A stretch of DNA of 7,131 nucleotides from an uncultured Lachnospiraceae bacterium (GTDB lineage: Bacteria > Bacillota > Clostridia > Lachnospirales > Lachnospiraceae), in assembly GCA_944376975.1 (NCBI GenBank), contig CALWEE010000079.1:1-7131 (forward strand), read 5' to 3'. Below are positions 1-5,907 of the stretch, piece after piece. Below the pieces are notes generated by a model. The model was not told the origin of the DNA. It saw only the letters and a program-made list of their open reading frames with translations, and did no database searches. Within the stretch, counting starts at the first letter, position 1. Each line of letters begins with the position of its first letter. The translations under genes and the position numbers were made by a program.

Positions 1-369
1 ATCGGCGAGAGGCTGATCCGGGACGGCTATGAGGGCGATGTGGCAAAAGAAGTGACGGACTGGCTGAAAGACTGCCATTATCTGAACGACGAGCAGTTCG
101 CCGACGATTATATCCGGTGGCGGGGCGAAGGGAAAAGCCGCCGGGAGATCGTGTACAAGCTCAGGCAGAAGGGGATCGATATCAGCTGTTTTGACAGGGA
201 ATGGGAGCTGCCCGATGACAGGGCGACCATCCGGCAGCTGCTTGAAAAACGGTTTTCAGCCAGGGAAGACATCGACGAAAAAGAACGGAACCGGGCCATC
301 GCCTGGCTGGCCAGAAAGGGCTTTGCCCCGTCAGATATATTCGCTGTCTTTCGGGAATTAGGCAATTAG
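1..369 (+). CDS. recX: RecX family regulatory protein, 3' part (5'-partial)
   Basis: The reading frame is open from base 1 and gives the last 122 residues of a RecX protein, ending at the TAG at 367-369. RecX binds RecA and the RecA filament in the cytoplasm and limits recombination and SOS activity. Visible family marks are the segment YLNDEQFADDYI, then GKSRREIVYKLRQKGID, and a C-terminal repeat ending in ARKGFAPSDIFAVFRELG. These are the three-helix repeats of RecX. RecX proteins of Firmicutes are usually about 200 residues or longer, so roughly the first 80-100 residues lie upstream of the window. The internal ATG at base 40 is not a likely start because the family similarity already runs through the codons before it. 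recA would be expected upstream, and recX followed by rny is a familiar order in Clostridia (established knowledge; recA itself is not visible). Confidence 0.88.
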   Translation: MGERLIRDGYEGDVAKEVTDWLKDCHYLNDEQFADDYIRWRGEGKSRREIVYKLRQKGIDISCFDREWELPDDRATIRQLLEKRFSAREDIDEKERNRAIAWLARKGFAPSDIFAVFRELGN

Positions 370-381
370 GCTAATTTACGC

Positions 382-416
382 CGGCCATATTTAGTCAAAA
401 TGACGTATATGTGCCG
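382..416. repeat. Interrupted inverted repeat between recX and the rny promoter
   Basis: Read outward from the centre, GTCA (394-397) pairs with TGAC (401-404) around an AAA loop, CATAT (386-390) pairs with ATATG (407-411), and CGGC (382-385) pairs with GCCG (413-416). Only a TTA/GT internal loop and one bulged T (412) interrupt the pairs. That gives 13 pairs in 35 bases. It lies 12 bases after the recX stop codon and ends 8 bases before the -35 box of the rny promoter. No T-run follows on the plus strand, so it is not a classical intrinsic terminator. It could be an mRNA 3'-end hairpin for recX or a protein-binding operator. Confidence 0.5.
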
Positions 417-424
417 AAATGAAC

Positions 425-453
425 TTGACATAATTATAAAAAAAGTATAGAAT
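425..453 (+). promoter_or_regulatory. Sigma-A-type promoter of rny
   Basis: TTGACA at 425-430 is a perfect -35 hexamer. It is followed by an exact 17-base spacer and TAGAAT at 448-453, five of six matches to the -10 consensus. Transcription would begin near 460, giving a leader of about 40 bases ahead of the GTG start of rny. Nothing else in the gap resembles a promoter as closely. Confidence 0.8.
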
Positions 454-485
454 TTAAGTGTTGTAGTTGTACAATGAAAATTTAA

Positions 486-495
486 TAAGGAGGTG
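486..495 (+). promoter_or_regulatory. Ribosome binding site of rny
   Basis: TAAGGAGGTG is an almost complete complement of the 16S rRNA 3' end. It stands 5 bases before the GTG at 501, which fixes that codon as the start even though it is not ATG. Confidence 0.85.
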
Positions 496-500
496 CTCCT

Positions 501-2057
501 GTGCTTACGAACGCACTTATAGCACTCGCCGTTATCTTCATTGCATTTGTTCTGTGCGCGGTCACCTGGAAAGTGGCGATTTCCCGTTATAAAAAGAACG
601 TGGAATCGAAGATCGGTTCCGCTGAAGAAAAAGCCAGAGAGATCATTGATGAGGCGCTGAAAACAGCTGAAACAAAAAAGAGGGAAGGGCTGTTGGAAGT
701 TAAAGAAGAAGCGCTGAAGAATAAGAATGAGCTCGAAAAGGAGAGCAAGGAACGCAGAGCGGAGTTGCAAAGATATGAAAAGCGGGTGCTGTCAAAGGAA
801 GAAGCGGTAGACAGGAAGGCGGATTCGCTGGAGAAAAAAGAAAACCAGCTGGCGTCCAAAGAGGACCGTCTGAACCGCCGTATGTCCGAAGTCGACCAGC
901 TTCATCAGAAGAGAGTACAGGAACTCGAAAGAATCTCAGGTTTAACCTCCGAACAAGCAAAGGAATATCTTTTAAAGTCGGTTGAAGATGATGTTAAGCA
1001 TGAAACCGCGATGTTAGTCAAGGACCTGGAGACCAGGGCCAAAGAAGAAGCAGACAAAAAAGCGAAGGAATACGTGGTCAACGCGATCCAGAGATGCGCG
1101 GCGGATCACGTGGCTGAGACGACCATTTCCGTTGTGCCTCTGCCCAACGACGAGATGAAAGGCCGCATCATCGGACGGGAAGGACGGAATATCCGTACGC
1201 TGGAGACCATGACAGGCGTTGACCTGATCATCGACGATACGCCGGAGGCGGTCATCTTATCCAGTTTCGATCCCATCCGCCGGGAAGTTGCCCGGATCGC
1301 TTTGGAAAAGCTTATCGTTGACGGGCGTATCCATCCTGCCCGCATTGAAGAGATGGTGGAAAAAGCGCAGAAGGAAGTGGAGACGATCATCCGGGAGGAA
1401 GGCGAGGCTGCCACACTGGAAGTCGGTGTTCACGGTATCCATCCGGAACTGGTACGGCTGCTCGGTAAGATGAAATACCGGACAAGCTACGGCCAGAACG
1501 CGCTGCGCCATTCCATCGAGGTGGCTCATCTGTCCGGACTTCTGGCCGGCGAGCTGGGTGTGGATGTCCGCGTCGCGAAGCGGGCGGGTCTTCTCCATGA
1601 TATCGGTAAATCCGTAGATCATGAGATGGAAGGCTCCCATATCTCGCTGGGTGTGGATCTGTGCAGAAAGTACAAAGAATCCGCCACAGTGATCAATGCC
1701 GTCGCGTCTCACCACGGTGATACGGAACCGGAGACACTGATCGCCTGCATCGTCCAGGCGGCAGATACGATCTCCGCGGCCAGACCGGGCGCGCGTCGGG
1801 AAACATTGGAAACCTATACTAACAGATTAAAACAATTAGAAGATATTGCTAACGAGTTCAAAGGCGTCGATAAATCATTTGCCATTCAGGCAGGACGTGA
1901 GATTCGGATCATGGTAGTTCCAGAACAGGTAAACGACGCGGAGATGATCTTGCTTGCCCGGGATATATCCAAACGTATCGAAAGCGAACTGGAATATCCG
2001 GGACAGATAAAGGTCAATGTCATCCGGGAGTCGCGCGTTACCGATTACGCGAAGTAA
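501..2057 (+). CDS. rny: Ribonuclease Y (membrane-anchored endoribonuclease)
   Basis: RNase Y is the membrane-bound endonuclease that starts decay of many mRNAs in Gram-positive bacteria and acts within the degradosome-like network. The 518-residue product has the usual family length and domain order. A single N-terminal membrane segment lies at about residues 3-23. A long, highly charged coiled coil follows at about 30-200. A KH RNA-binding domain carries [15 protein letters not shown] at 221-235. An HD phosphohydrolase domain spans about 335-430, with H337, the HD pair H366-D367, H380, H404-H405 and D422 as likely metal ligands. The C-terminal domain ends at RVTDYAK. Translation starts at GTG behind a strong ribosome binding site. 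The gene has its own promoter and is closed by a terminator, so it appears to be transcribed alone, perhaps with some read-through from recX. No key residue is missing. Confidence 0.97.
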   Translation: MLTNALIALAVIFIAFVLCAVTWKVAISRYKKNVESKIGSAEEKAREIIDEALKTAETKKREGLLEVKEEALKNKNELEKESKERRAELQRYEKRVLSKEEAVDRKADSLEKKENQLASKEDRLNRRMSEVDQLHQKRVQELERISGLTSEQAKEYLLKSVEDDVKHETAMLVKDLETRAKEEADKKAKEYVVNAIQRCAADHVAETTISVVPLPNDEMKGRIIGREGRNIRTLETMTGVDLIIDDTPEAVILSSFDPIRREVARIALEKLIVDGRIHPARIEEMVEKAQKEVETIIREEGEAATLEVGVHGIHPELVRLLGKMKYRTSYGQNALRHSIEVAHLSGLLAGELGVDVRVAKRAGLLHDIGKSVDHEMEGSHISLGVDLCRKYKESATVINAVASHHGDTEPETLIACIVQAADTISAARPGARRETLETYTNRLKQLEDIANEFKGVDKSFAIQAGREIRIMVVPEQVNDAEMILLARDISKRIESELEYPGQIKVNVIRESRVTDYAK

Positions 2058-2106
2058 CGCGGACGGTCAACCCGGTCGACAGCGAAATTACCGAATATGT
2101 CAGATT

Positions 2107-2144
2107 AAGATCCCATACATCAAAAGTGTATGGGGTCTTTTTTT
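2107..2144 (+). terminator. Intrinsic terminator of rny
   Basis: An 11-pair stem joins 2109-2119 to 2127-2137, with one G·T pair and a 7-base loop. A run of seven T follows at 2138-2144, and the As at 2107-2108 can extend the stem into the T-run. It lies about 50 bases after the rny stop and before the next promoter. Confidence 0.92.
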
Positions 2145-2197
2145 CTGGCGCGGCGAACATCCATTAAAACGCCGTTTGAAAAGACACGGGTACGGCA

Positions 2198-2226
2198 TTG
2201 TAAACCGGGTCTGTTCATGTTACAAT
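2198..2226 (+). promoter_or_regulatory. Extended -10 promoter of the CFI-box/DUF1934 unit
   Basis: TTGTAA at 2198-2203, a 17-base spacer and TACAAT at 2221-2226 form a good sigma-A-type promoter. A TG at 2218-2219, one base before the -10 hexamer, makes it an extended -10 promoter. Transcription would begin near 2233, just ahead of the ribosome binding site AAGGAGG (2239-2245), so the leader is only about 20 bases long. Confidence 0.75.
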
Positions 2227-2252
2227 AAACAAATGTGTAAGGAGGGATCCGA

Positions 2253-3047
2253 ATGGACTATTCGCAGGATGAAAAAGTCGTGGAACGCGGCCTCATCCAC
2301 ATGATCGATAATGAACGGCCTCTAAAAGAGATCTTCAATAAAAAAGTATATGAAGACGAGTTTATGAAGCTGTATCGCTTATACCAGCAGGCGCTCACCG
2401 CTTTTACCCGTCTGTACGATTCCAAAAGCAAAGCGGAGGCGGAAAAATTCACCGCCCATACCGCGGGGCTGCTGATCGCCAGGGAAGAAGAGAAGCTTTC
2501 CGCCATAAAAAGCAAGAACAAAAAACGCATGACGCTTATGGACGATACGGCTTATGTGGCGCTGTTCGTCATACCGGCCATGGATTTTTATCATACGGAA
2601 GCCGCGGACGCCCTGGCAGACGCCATGACGGAAGGGTGGCGGGAACATTTTCCGGAACATCAGATCAAACGGGGCGAATTTGAAAAGATCAACGAAGGCT
2701 TTAAAAAACGCCGTTTCTGCTATATCACGACGGCTGCCTGCCAGGTCATGGGACGTCCGGACGACTGCCGGGAATTGACGGCCCTCAGGATGTTCCGGGA
2801 CGGATGGCTGTCCGATCAGCCTGACGGACCGGATATGATCCGTCGGTATTACGATACGGCGCCGGCTATCCTGGCCCGTATAGACACTTTTGCCGACAGC
2901 CCCGGGATCTATCGGGCGATCTATGAAAAATGGCTCCTGCCCTGCGTGGACATGGCAGAGCGGGAAGAAAACGCCCGCTGCTTGGAATATTACGCCGAAA
3001 TGGTGGAGACACTGGAAAAAGGGTCTTTTGAAAGGCGGGGGATGTGA
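2253..3047 (+). CDS. CFI-box (CFI-box-CTERM-like) domain protein of unknown function
   Basis: This 264-residue protein has no function I can name. Its N-terminal part (about 1-150) is helical and charged, with a KSKAEAEKF segment near 58-66 and a patch of basic residues at 86-92; I recognise no domain there. From residue 155 it holds the conserved block FCYITTAAC (155-163), GRPDDCREL (167-175), LRMFRDGWL (178-186) and DGPDMIRRYYDTAPAIL (191-207), with cysteines C156, C163 and C172. That block matches what I recall of the CFI-box C-terminal domain common in Clostridia, where the C-F/Y-I-x-T-A motif gives the name. There is no signal peptide or membrane segment, so the protein is probably cytoplasmic. 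The start is fixed by AAGGAGG 7 bases upstream. The three cysteines could bind metal or be modified, but this is inference. It is translationally coupled to the next gene. Confidence 0.8.
   Translation: MDYSQDEKVVERGLIHMIDNERPLKEIFNKKVYEDEFMKLYRLYQQALTAFTRLYDSKSKAEAEKFTAHTAGLLIAREEEKLSAIKSKNKKRMTLMDDTAYVALFVIPAMDFYHTEAADALADAMTEGWREHFPEHQIKRGEFEKINEGFKKRRFCYITTAACQVMGRPDDCRELTALRMFRDGWLSDQPDGPDMIRRYYDTAPAILARIDTFADSPGIYRAIYEKWLLPCVDMAEREENARCLEYYAEMVETLEKGSFERRGM
3031..3041 (+). promoter_or_regulatory. Ribosome binding site deciding the DUF1934 gene start
   Basis: AAAGGCGGGGG lies inside the end of the upstream gene. It stands 5 bases before the ATG at 3047 but only 2 bases before the alternative GTG at 3044, so the ATG is the better start. 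The ATG shares its A with the upstream TGA stop. Confidence 0.6.
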
Positions 3048-3484
3048 TGGCTGGCAAGGAAATGACCGTCACCCTCCACATGACCCAGGACGGCGAGGAG
3101 ATCCGTCAGACCGTGACGGGCCGCTATATAGAAAAGGACGGGGAGCATATCCTTTCCTATACGGACCATACAGGAAATATGCACACGCGGGTCATCATGC
3201 GCATGGGACCGGACCGTATGCGTATGAAGCGGATCGGCGCCCTGCGCAGCGAATGGCTTTTCGATCCGTCCGAGCCTTATCTGGTCGATTACCGGTCGCC
3301 CTACGGCGACATGCTCCTGGAGGTGCGTACAAAGCTTTACCGGTGCCGACGGGACGGAACCCGCGTTCGGGTCCATCTGGAATATGAGCTGTATCAGGAA
3401 AAGACGCGAGCGGCTGTCAATGTGATGCGCATCACGCTGGCGCCTCCGGATGAAAAAAACGATCAAAAGACTTTGGATTTTTGA
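3047..3484 (+). CDS. DUF1934 (YwiB-like) beta-barrel domain protein
   Basis: The 145-residue product fits the DUF1934 family, small calycin-like beta-barrel proteins typified by YwiB of Bacillus subtilis, whose biological role is unknown. The family pattern is visible in VTGRYIEKDGEHILSYTD near the start, the central MRMGPDRMRMKRIGAL and the segment LVDYRSPYGDMLLEVRTKLY. The closing segment VRVHLEYELYQE is followed by a last strand, NVMRITL. Length is normal for the family and there is no signal peptide. A start at GTG 3044 would add one residue. It overlaps the stop of the CFI-box gene by one base, so the two are probably made together. I know YwiB-type genes mainly as neighbours of argS or rpoE, so this partner is worth noting. 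No terminator follows; the mrp promoter begins inside its last codons. Confidence 0.82.
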   Translation: MAGKEMTVTLHMTQDGEEIRQTVTGRYIEKDGEHILSYTDHTGNMHTRVIMRMGPDRMRMKRIGALRSEWLFDPSEPYLVDYRSPYGDMLLEVRTKLYRCRRDGTRVRVHLEYELYQEKTRAAVNVMRITLAPPDEKNDQKTLDF

Positions 3485-3500
3485 ATGAATGTAGTATAAT
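3472..3500 (+). promoter_or_regulatory. Promoter of the mrp gene
   Basis: A perfect -10 hexamer TATAAT stands at 3495-3500. The -35 is TTTGGA (3472-3477) with a 17-base spacer, or TTGGAT (3473-3478) with 16; both are moderate. The -35 lies within the last codons of the DUF1934 gene. Transcription would start near 3507 and give a leader of about 55 bases. Because no terminator separates the genes, mrp may also receive read-through transcripts. Confidence 0.7.
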
Positions 3501-3522
3501 GGGCATATGTCATCAATAAATA

Positions 3523-3542
3523 GCCGGAATGGCTCCGGCCAT
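3523..3542 (+). promoter_or_regulatory. Alternative hairpins in the mrp leader
   Basis: GCCGGA (3523-3528) pairs with TCCGGC (3534-3539) over a 5-base loop. The loop ATGGC (3529-3533) can instead pair with GCCAT (3538-3542) over a 4-base loop. The two folds exclude each other because they share 3534-3539 or its neighbours. They end 5 bases before the ribosome binding site AGGAGAGGG (3548-3556). No T-run follows, so this is not a terminator. A control role is possible but unproven. Confidence 0.4.
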
Positions 3543-3561
3543 AAGATAGGAGAGGGAATAT

Positions 3562-4389
3562 ATGAGTGAAAATTGTAATGGAAGCTGCGATTCCTGCAAT
3601 GTGTCGGACTGCGCCTCCAGAAAAACGGATTTTTCGGCTCCGGCCAACCCGTTAAGCCGCATCCGGCATGTGATCGGCGTTGTCAGCGGAAAAGGCGGCG
3701 TGGGAAAATCCCTTGTTACTTCGGAACTGGCTGTACGCCTGAACGAAAAAGGATATAAAGTCGGTATCCTGGACGCGGATATCACAGGACCGTCCATACC
3801 GAAGATCTTCGGCCTTCACGGCCAGGCCGTCGGGTCTGAAGACGGGATCTTTCCCTTTGAGACAAAGACAGGCATCAAGATCATATCGGTCAACCTTATA
3901 CTTGAGAACGAAGAAGACCCGGTGGTATGGCGGGGACCGGTCATCGCCGGCGTCGTTAAACAGTTCTGGAGCGAAGTGATCTGGGGCGATCTGGATTATC
4001 TGCTGGTTGATATGCCGCCGGGAACCGGCGACGTGCCGTTGACCGTATTCCAGTCCCTTCCGGTGAACGGTATCGTGATCGTCACATCCCCCCAGCAGCT
4101 GGTGGAGATGATCGTAAAGAAAGCCTACAATATGGCGAAGATGATGAACATCCCGGTATTGGGCCTGATCCAGAACATGAGTTATCTGGAATGTCCGGAT
4201 TGCGGCAAAAAGATCTATATCTACGGCGAAGGCCATGGCGATGAACTGGCGAAAGCCCTGGATATCCCCGCCTACGCGTCGCTGCCCATCGTTCCGGAAG
4301 TGGCCACTCTTTGCGATAACGGCGATATCGAAAGCTTCGATACCGATAAACTGGACGGATTCATCCGGGTGCTGACTTTAAAAGCGTAA
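3562..4389 (+). CDS. Mrp/NBP35-family Fe-S cluster carrier ATPase
   Basis: Mrp/ApbC-type proteins are soluble P-loop ATPases that bind a bridging 4Fe-4S cluster as a dimer and pass it to apo-proteins. The 275-residue product shows the deviant Walker A loop GKGGVGKS at 43-50, the family signature LDADITGPSIPKIFG at 70-84, the MPPGTGDVPLT switch at 151-161, and SPQQLVEM at 176-183. A CxxC pair, C211 and C214 in ECPDCGKK, is the expected cluster-binding site at the dimer interface. It lacks the N-terminal MIP18-like (DUF59) domain of longer Mrp proteins. Instead it starts with a cysteine cluster, C5, C9, C12 and C17, similar to the ferredoxin-like N-terminus of eukaryotic NBP35 and common in clostridial members. 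The ATG at 3562 follows AGGAGAGGG by 5 bases. The gene is convergent with xpt and shares its terminator. Target proteins cannot be named from context. Confidence 0.93.
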   Translation: MSENCNGSCDSCNVSDCASRKTDFSAPANPLSRIRHVIGVVSGKGGVGKSLVTSELAVRLNEKGYKVGILDADITGPSIPKIFGLHGQAVGSEDGIFPFETKTGIKIISVNLILENEEDPVVWRGPVIAGVVKQFWSEVIWGDLDYLLVDMPPGTGDVPLTVFQSLPVNGIVIVTSPQQLVEMIVKKAYNMAKMMNIPVLGLIQNMSYLECPDCGKKIYIYGEGHGDELAKALDIPAYASLPIVPEVATLCDNGDIESFDTDKLDGFIRVLTLKA

Positions 4390-4407
4390 GAGCGTAAAAG
4401 ACGCTCT
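4389..4407 (+). terminator. Perfect hairpin at the mrp stop codon
   Basis: AGAGCGT (4389-4395) pairs fully with ACGCTCT (4401-4407) around an AAAAG loop. The stem begins with the last base of the mrp TAA codon. It is not followed by a T-run, so it is probably an mRNA 3'-end structure standing ahead of the true terminator rather than a terminator on its own. Confidence 0.5.
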
Positions 4408-4412
4408 GCCAT

Positions 4413-4451
4413 AAAAAAGGAGAACGGCTGCCGCGGCCATTCTCCTTTTTT
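4413..4451. terminator. Bidirectional intrinsic terminator between mrp and xpt
   Basis: AAAAAAGGAGAA (4413-4424) pairs with TTCTCCTTTTTT (4440-4451) for 12 perfect pairs, and the G+C-rich interior adds GGC/GCC pairs (4426-4428 with 4436-4438). An A-run on one flank and a T-run on the other let the same element stop transcripts in either direction. It closes mrp on the plus strand and xpt on the minus strand, whose stop codon lies 27 bases away. Confidence 0.9.
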
Positions 4452-4478
4452 AAATGACATTCGTATATGGATGAACGA

Positions 4479-5054
4479 TCATTCGTCCACGAATTCGATC
4501 AGTCCTTCGCCCAGTTTCGCGATGCGCGCCTGGGAATACACTTCATAACCGGCGTCGATCAGGCGCTTCCGGCCGTTCTGGAAAGATTTTTCGATGAGGA
4601 TGCCGATGCCGGCGATGTCCGCGCCTGCCATGCGGCACAGACGGACCGCGCCCATGGCGGCTTCCCCGTTGGCAAGGAAATCGTCGATGATCAGGACGCG
4701 ATCGTCGGACGATATATAATCCATGGAAAGGGTCAGCTCATAGCTGGTCCCTTTTGTAAAAGATGTGATATTCGTCTGGTAAACTTTTCCGTTGAGTATC
4801 TTGGAAGTCTGTTTTTTAAGTATGACCATGGGCACGCCGAGCGCCTGAGCCGTATAGACGGCGGGGGCGATGCCGGAACTTTCGATCGTCAGTACCCGCG
4901 TGATGCCCTGATCTTTAAAATGTTCTGCGAAATCTATCCCGACACTCTGCATCAGATCCGGATCGACCTGATGATTCAAAAAGACGTCCACCTTCAGTAT
5001 GGAATCGCTGAGCGCTTTCCCGTCCTGAAGTATTCTTTGACGGAGCAGTTCCAA
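4479..5054 (-). CDS. xpt: Xanthine phosphoribosyltransferase
   Basis: Xpt joins xanthine to PRPP to give XMP in purine salvage in the cytoplasm. The product closely follows the Bacillus subtilis enzyme as I remember it. It opens with [22 protein letters not shown], continues with the purine-site segment FLNHQVDP (25-32) and [11 protein letters not shown] (56-66), then the PRPP loop [13 protein letters not shown] (120-132) and [12 protein letters not shown] (151-162). With the TTG start at 5054 it has 191 residues, near the usual 190-194. A GTG at 5061-5063 is in frame and would add three residues. However, that GTG lies inside the ribosome binding site, and the TTG start aligns with the family N-terminus. 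The TGA stop is at 4479-4481. No pbuX permease gene follows on this strand; the shared terminator ends the transcript, so the gene appears to be monocistronic. Confidence 0.95.
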   Translation of the reverse strand: MELLRQRILQDGKALSDSILKVDVFLNHQVDPDLMQSVGIDFAEHFKDQGITRVLTIESSGIAPAVYTAQALGVPMVILKKQTSKILNGKVYQTNITSFTKGTSYELTLSMDYISSDDRVLIIDDFLANGEAAMGAVRLCRMAGADIAGIGILIEKSFQNGRKRLIDAGYEVYSQARIAKLGEGLIEFVDE

Positions 5055-5058
5055 TGAA

Positions 5059-5066
5059 ATCACCTC
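5059..5066 (-). promoter_or_regulatory. Ribosome binding site fixing the TTG start of xpt
   Basis: On the minus strand GAGGTGAT is an 8-base exact complement of the 16S rRNA 3' end. It sits 4 bases before TTG (5052-5054), a normal distance measured from its GAGG core. The in-frame GTG at 5061-5063 is part of this site and so cannot be the start. Confidence 0.75.
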
Positions 5067-5083
5067 ATAAATTATTTTGAGCT

Positions 5084-5112
5084 ATTATATCATATTATGT
5101 CAAAGAGTTAAA
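5084..5112 (-). promoter_or_regulatory. Extended -10 promoter of xpt
   Basis: Read on the minus strand, TGATATAAT (5092 down to 5084) is a perfect extended -10 element. The best -35 at a 17-base spacing is TTTAAC (5112 to 5107), which is weak. The start point would be near 5077, leaving a leader of only about 20 bases. That is too short for a purine riboswitch. Confidence 0.7.
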
Positions 5113-5130
5113 GTTATTTTAAAAAATTTG

Positions 5131-5178
5131 TAGACAGGGTGATATTTTCACACTATGGTCATAATTATCCGATATAAT
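5131..5178 (+). promoter_or_regulatory. Probable promoter region of the two-component operon
   Basis: TATAAT at 5173-5178 is a perfect -10 hexamer, 36 bases before the chosen ATG, but no -35 resembling TTGACA is found 16-18 bases upstream. A second option is TAGACA (5131-5136), 17 bases, then TATGGT (5154-5159). A short dyad, GTGA (5139-5142) with TCAC (5148-5151), lies just upstream of where the first -35 would be. The missing -35 is compatible with activation by a regulator, possibly the operon's own response regulator, but this is inference. Confidence 0.4.
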
Positions 5179-5214
5179 AAGCGAAGAAAGATCGCGGGAG
5201 GAGTGTTATACCTG

Positions 5215-5898
5215 ATGGAAACGTGCAAGGTATTGGTCATTGATGATGAAAGCCGCATGCGCAAACTGGTCCGGGATTTCCTGAACAAAAAAGGATACGA
5301 AGTCCTGGAAGCCGCCGACGGTGAAGCGGCTCTGGATATTTTTTATGAAAATAAAGACATCGCCCTTCTTATACTGGATGTGATGATGCCCAAGATGGAC
5401 GGCTGGCAGGTGTGCCGGGAGATTCGCAAGACCTCCAAGGTCCCCATCATCATGCTGACGGCCAAAAGCGATGAGAAAGACGAATTGCTCGGCTTTGAGC
5501 TGGGCGTGGATGAATATATCACCAAGCCTTTCAGCCCGAAGATCCTGGTCGCCAGGGTGGAAGCGATCTTAAGAAGGAGCAACGCCCACATGGAAGACGG
5601 CGTTGTAAGGGCGGGGGACATCGTCATGGATAAGGCGGCCCACGAAGTCCTTGTGGACGGCAAACCGGTGGAACTGAGCTTTAAAGAGTTTGAGCTGCTG
5701 GCGTATTTCATTGAAAATCAGGGCATCGCCCTGTCCAGGGAGCGTATCCTGAACAATGTGTGGAATTACGATTATTTCGGCGACGCGCGCACCATCGACA
5801 CCCATGTGAAAAAACTGCGCAGCAAGCTGGGAGAAAAGGGCGAGTATATCCGGACCATCTGGGGAATGGGCTATAAATTTGAAGTGTCAAAGGAATAG
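5215..5898 (+). CDS. OmpR/PhoB-family DNA-binding response regulator
   Basis: This 227-residue protein is a cytoplasmic transcription factor activated by phosphorylation. The receiver domain (about 4-120) has the acidic pair D10-D11, the phosphoacceptor D55 in LLILDVMMPKMDGW, T82 in MLTAKSDEKDE and K104 in YITKPFSP. The winged-helix DNA-binding domain (about 128-225) has LSFKEFELLAYF, the recognition region FGDARTIDTHVKKLRSKL and the wing RTIWGMGYKFE. All key residues are present. The start ATG at 5215 follows GGGAGGAG (5196-5203) by 11 bases, at the long end of normal. An in-frame GTG at 5203 overlaps that site, and a start at 5155 would run through the likely -10 box, so both are less likely. 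The kinase gene begins 9 bases after its stop, so the two form an operon. The subgroup resembles WalR/ResD/VanR types, and the target genes are unknown. Confidence 0.93.
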   Translation: METCKVLVIDDESRMRKLVRDFLNKKGYEVLEAADGEAALDIFYENKDIALLILDVMMPKMDGWQVCREIRKTSKVPIIMLTAKSDEKDELLGFELGVDEYITKPFSPKILVARVEAILRRSNAHMEDGVVRAGDIVMDKAAHEVLVDGKPVELSFKEFELLAYFIENQGIALSRERILNNVWNYDYFGDARTIDTHVKKLRSKLGEKGEYIRTIWGMGYKFEVSKE

Positions 5899-5907
5899 AG
5901 GCGCGAT

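Noticed and set aside
2034..2061. CGCGTTA/TAACGCG inverted repeat spanning the rny stop codon
   Set aside because: The stem has 7 pairs with a 14-base loop and no T-run; a clear terminator follows, and coding constraint or chance can explain it.
2167..2177. Palindrome AAACGCCGTTT before the CFI-box promoter as an operator
   Set aside because: The same 11 bases recur at 2706-2716 inside the coding sequence, where they simply encode Lys-Arg-Arg-Phe, and there is no second half-site array.
2017..2304. A 95-codon plus-strand frame running from the end of rny into the next gene
   Set aside because: It crosses the terminator and the promoter, and its product is of low complexity with no family resemblance.
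4467..5057. A 196-codon open frame on the plus strand opposite xpt
   Set aside because: It mirrors the xpt codons, lacks a good ribosome binding site, and xpt is certain on the minus strand.
5098..5103. A perfect minus-strand TTGACA as the xpt -35 box
   Set aside because: It is only 8 bases from TATAAT, and no acceptable -10 lies 16-18 bases downstream of it.
5155..5214. A 20-residue longer start for the response regulator
   Set aside because: No ribosome binding site precedes 5155, the extension would contain the likely -10 box, and receiver domains normally begin just before the VLVIDDE strand.
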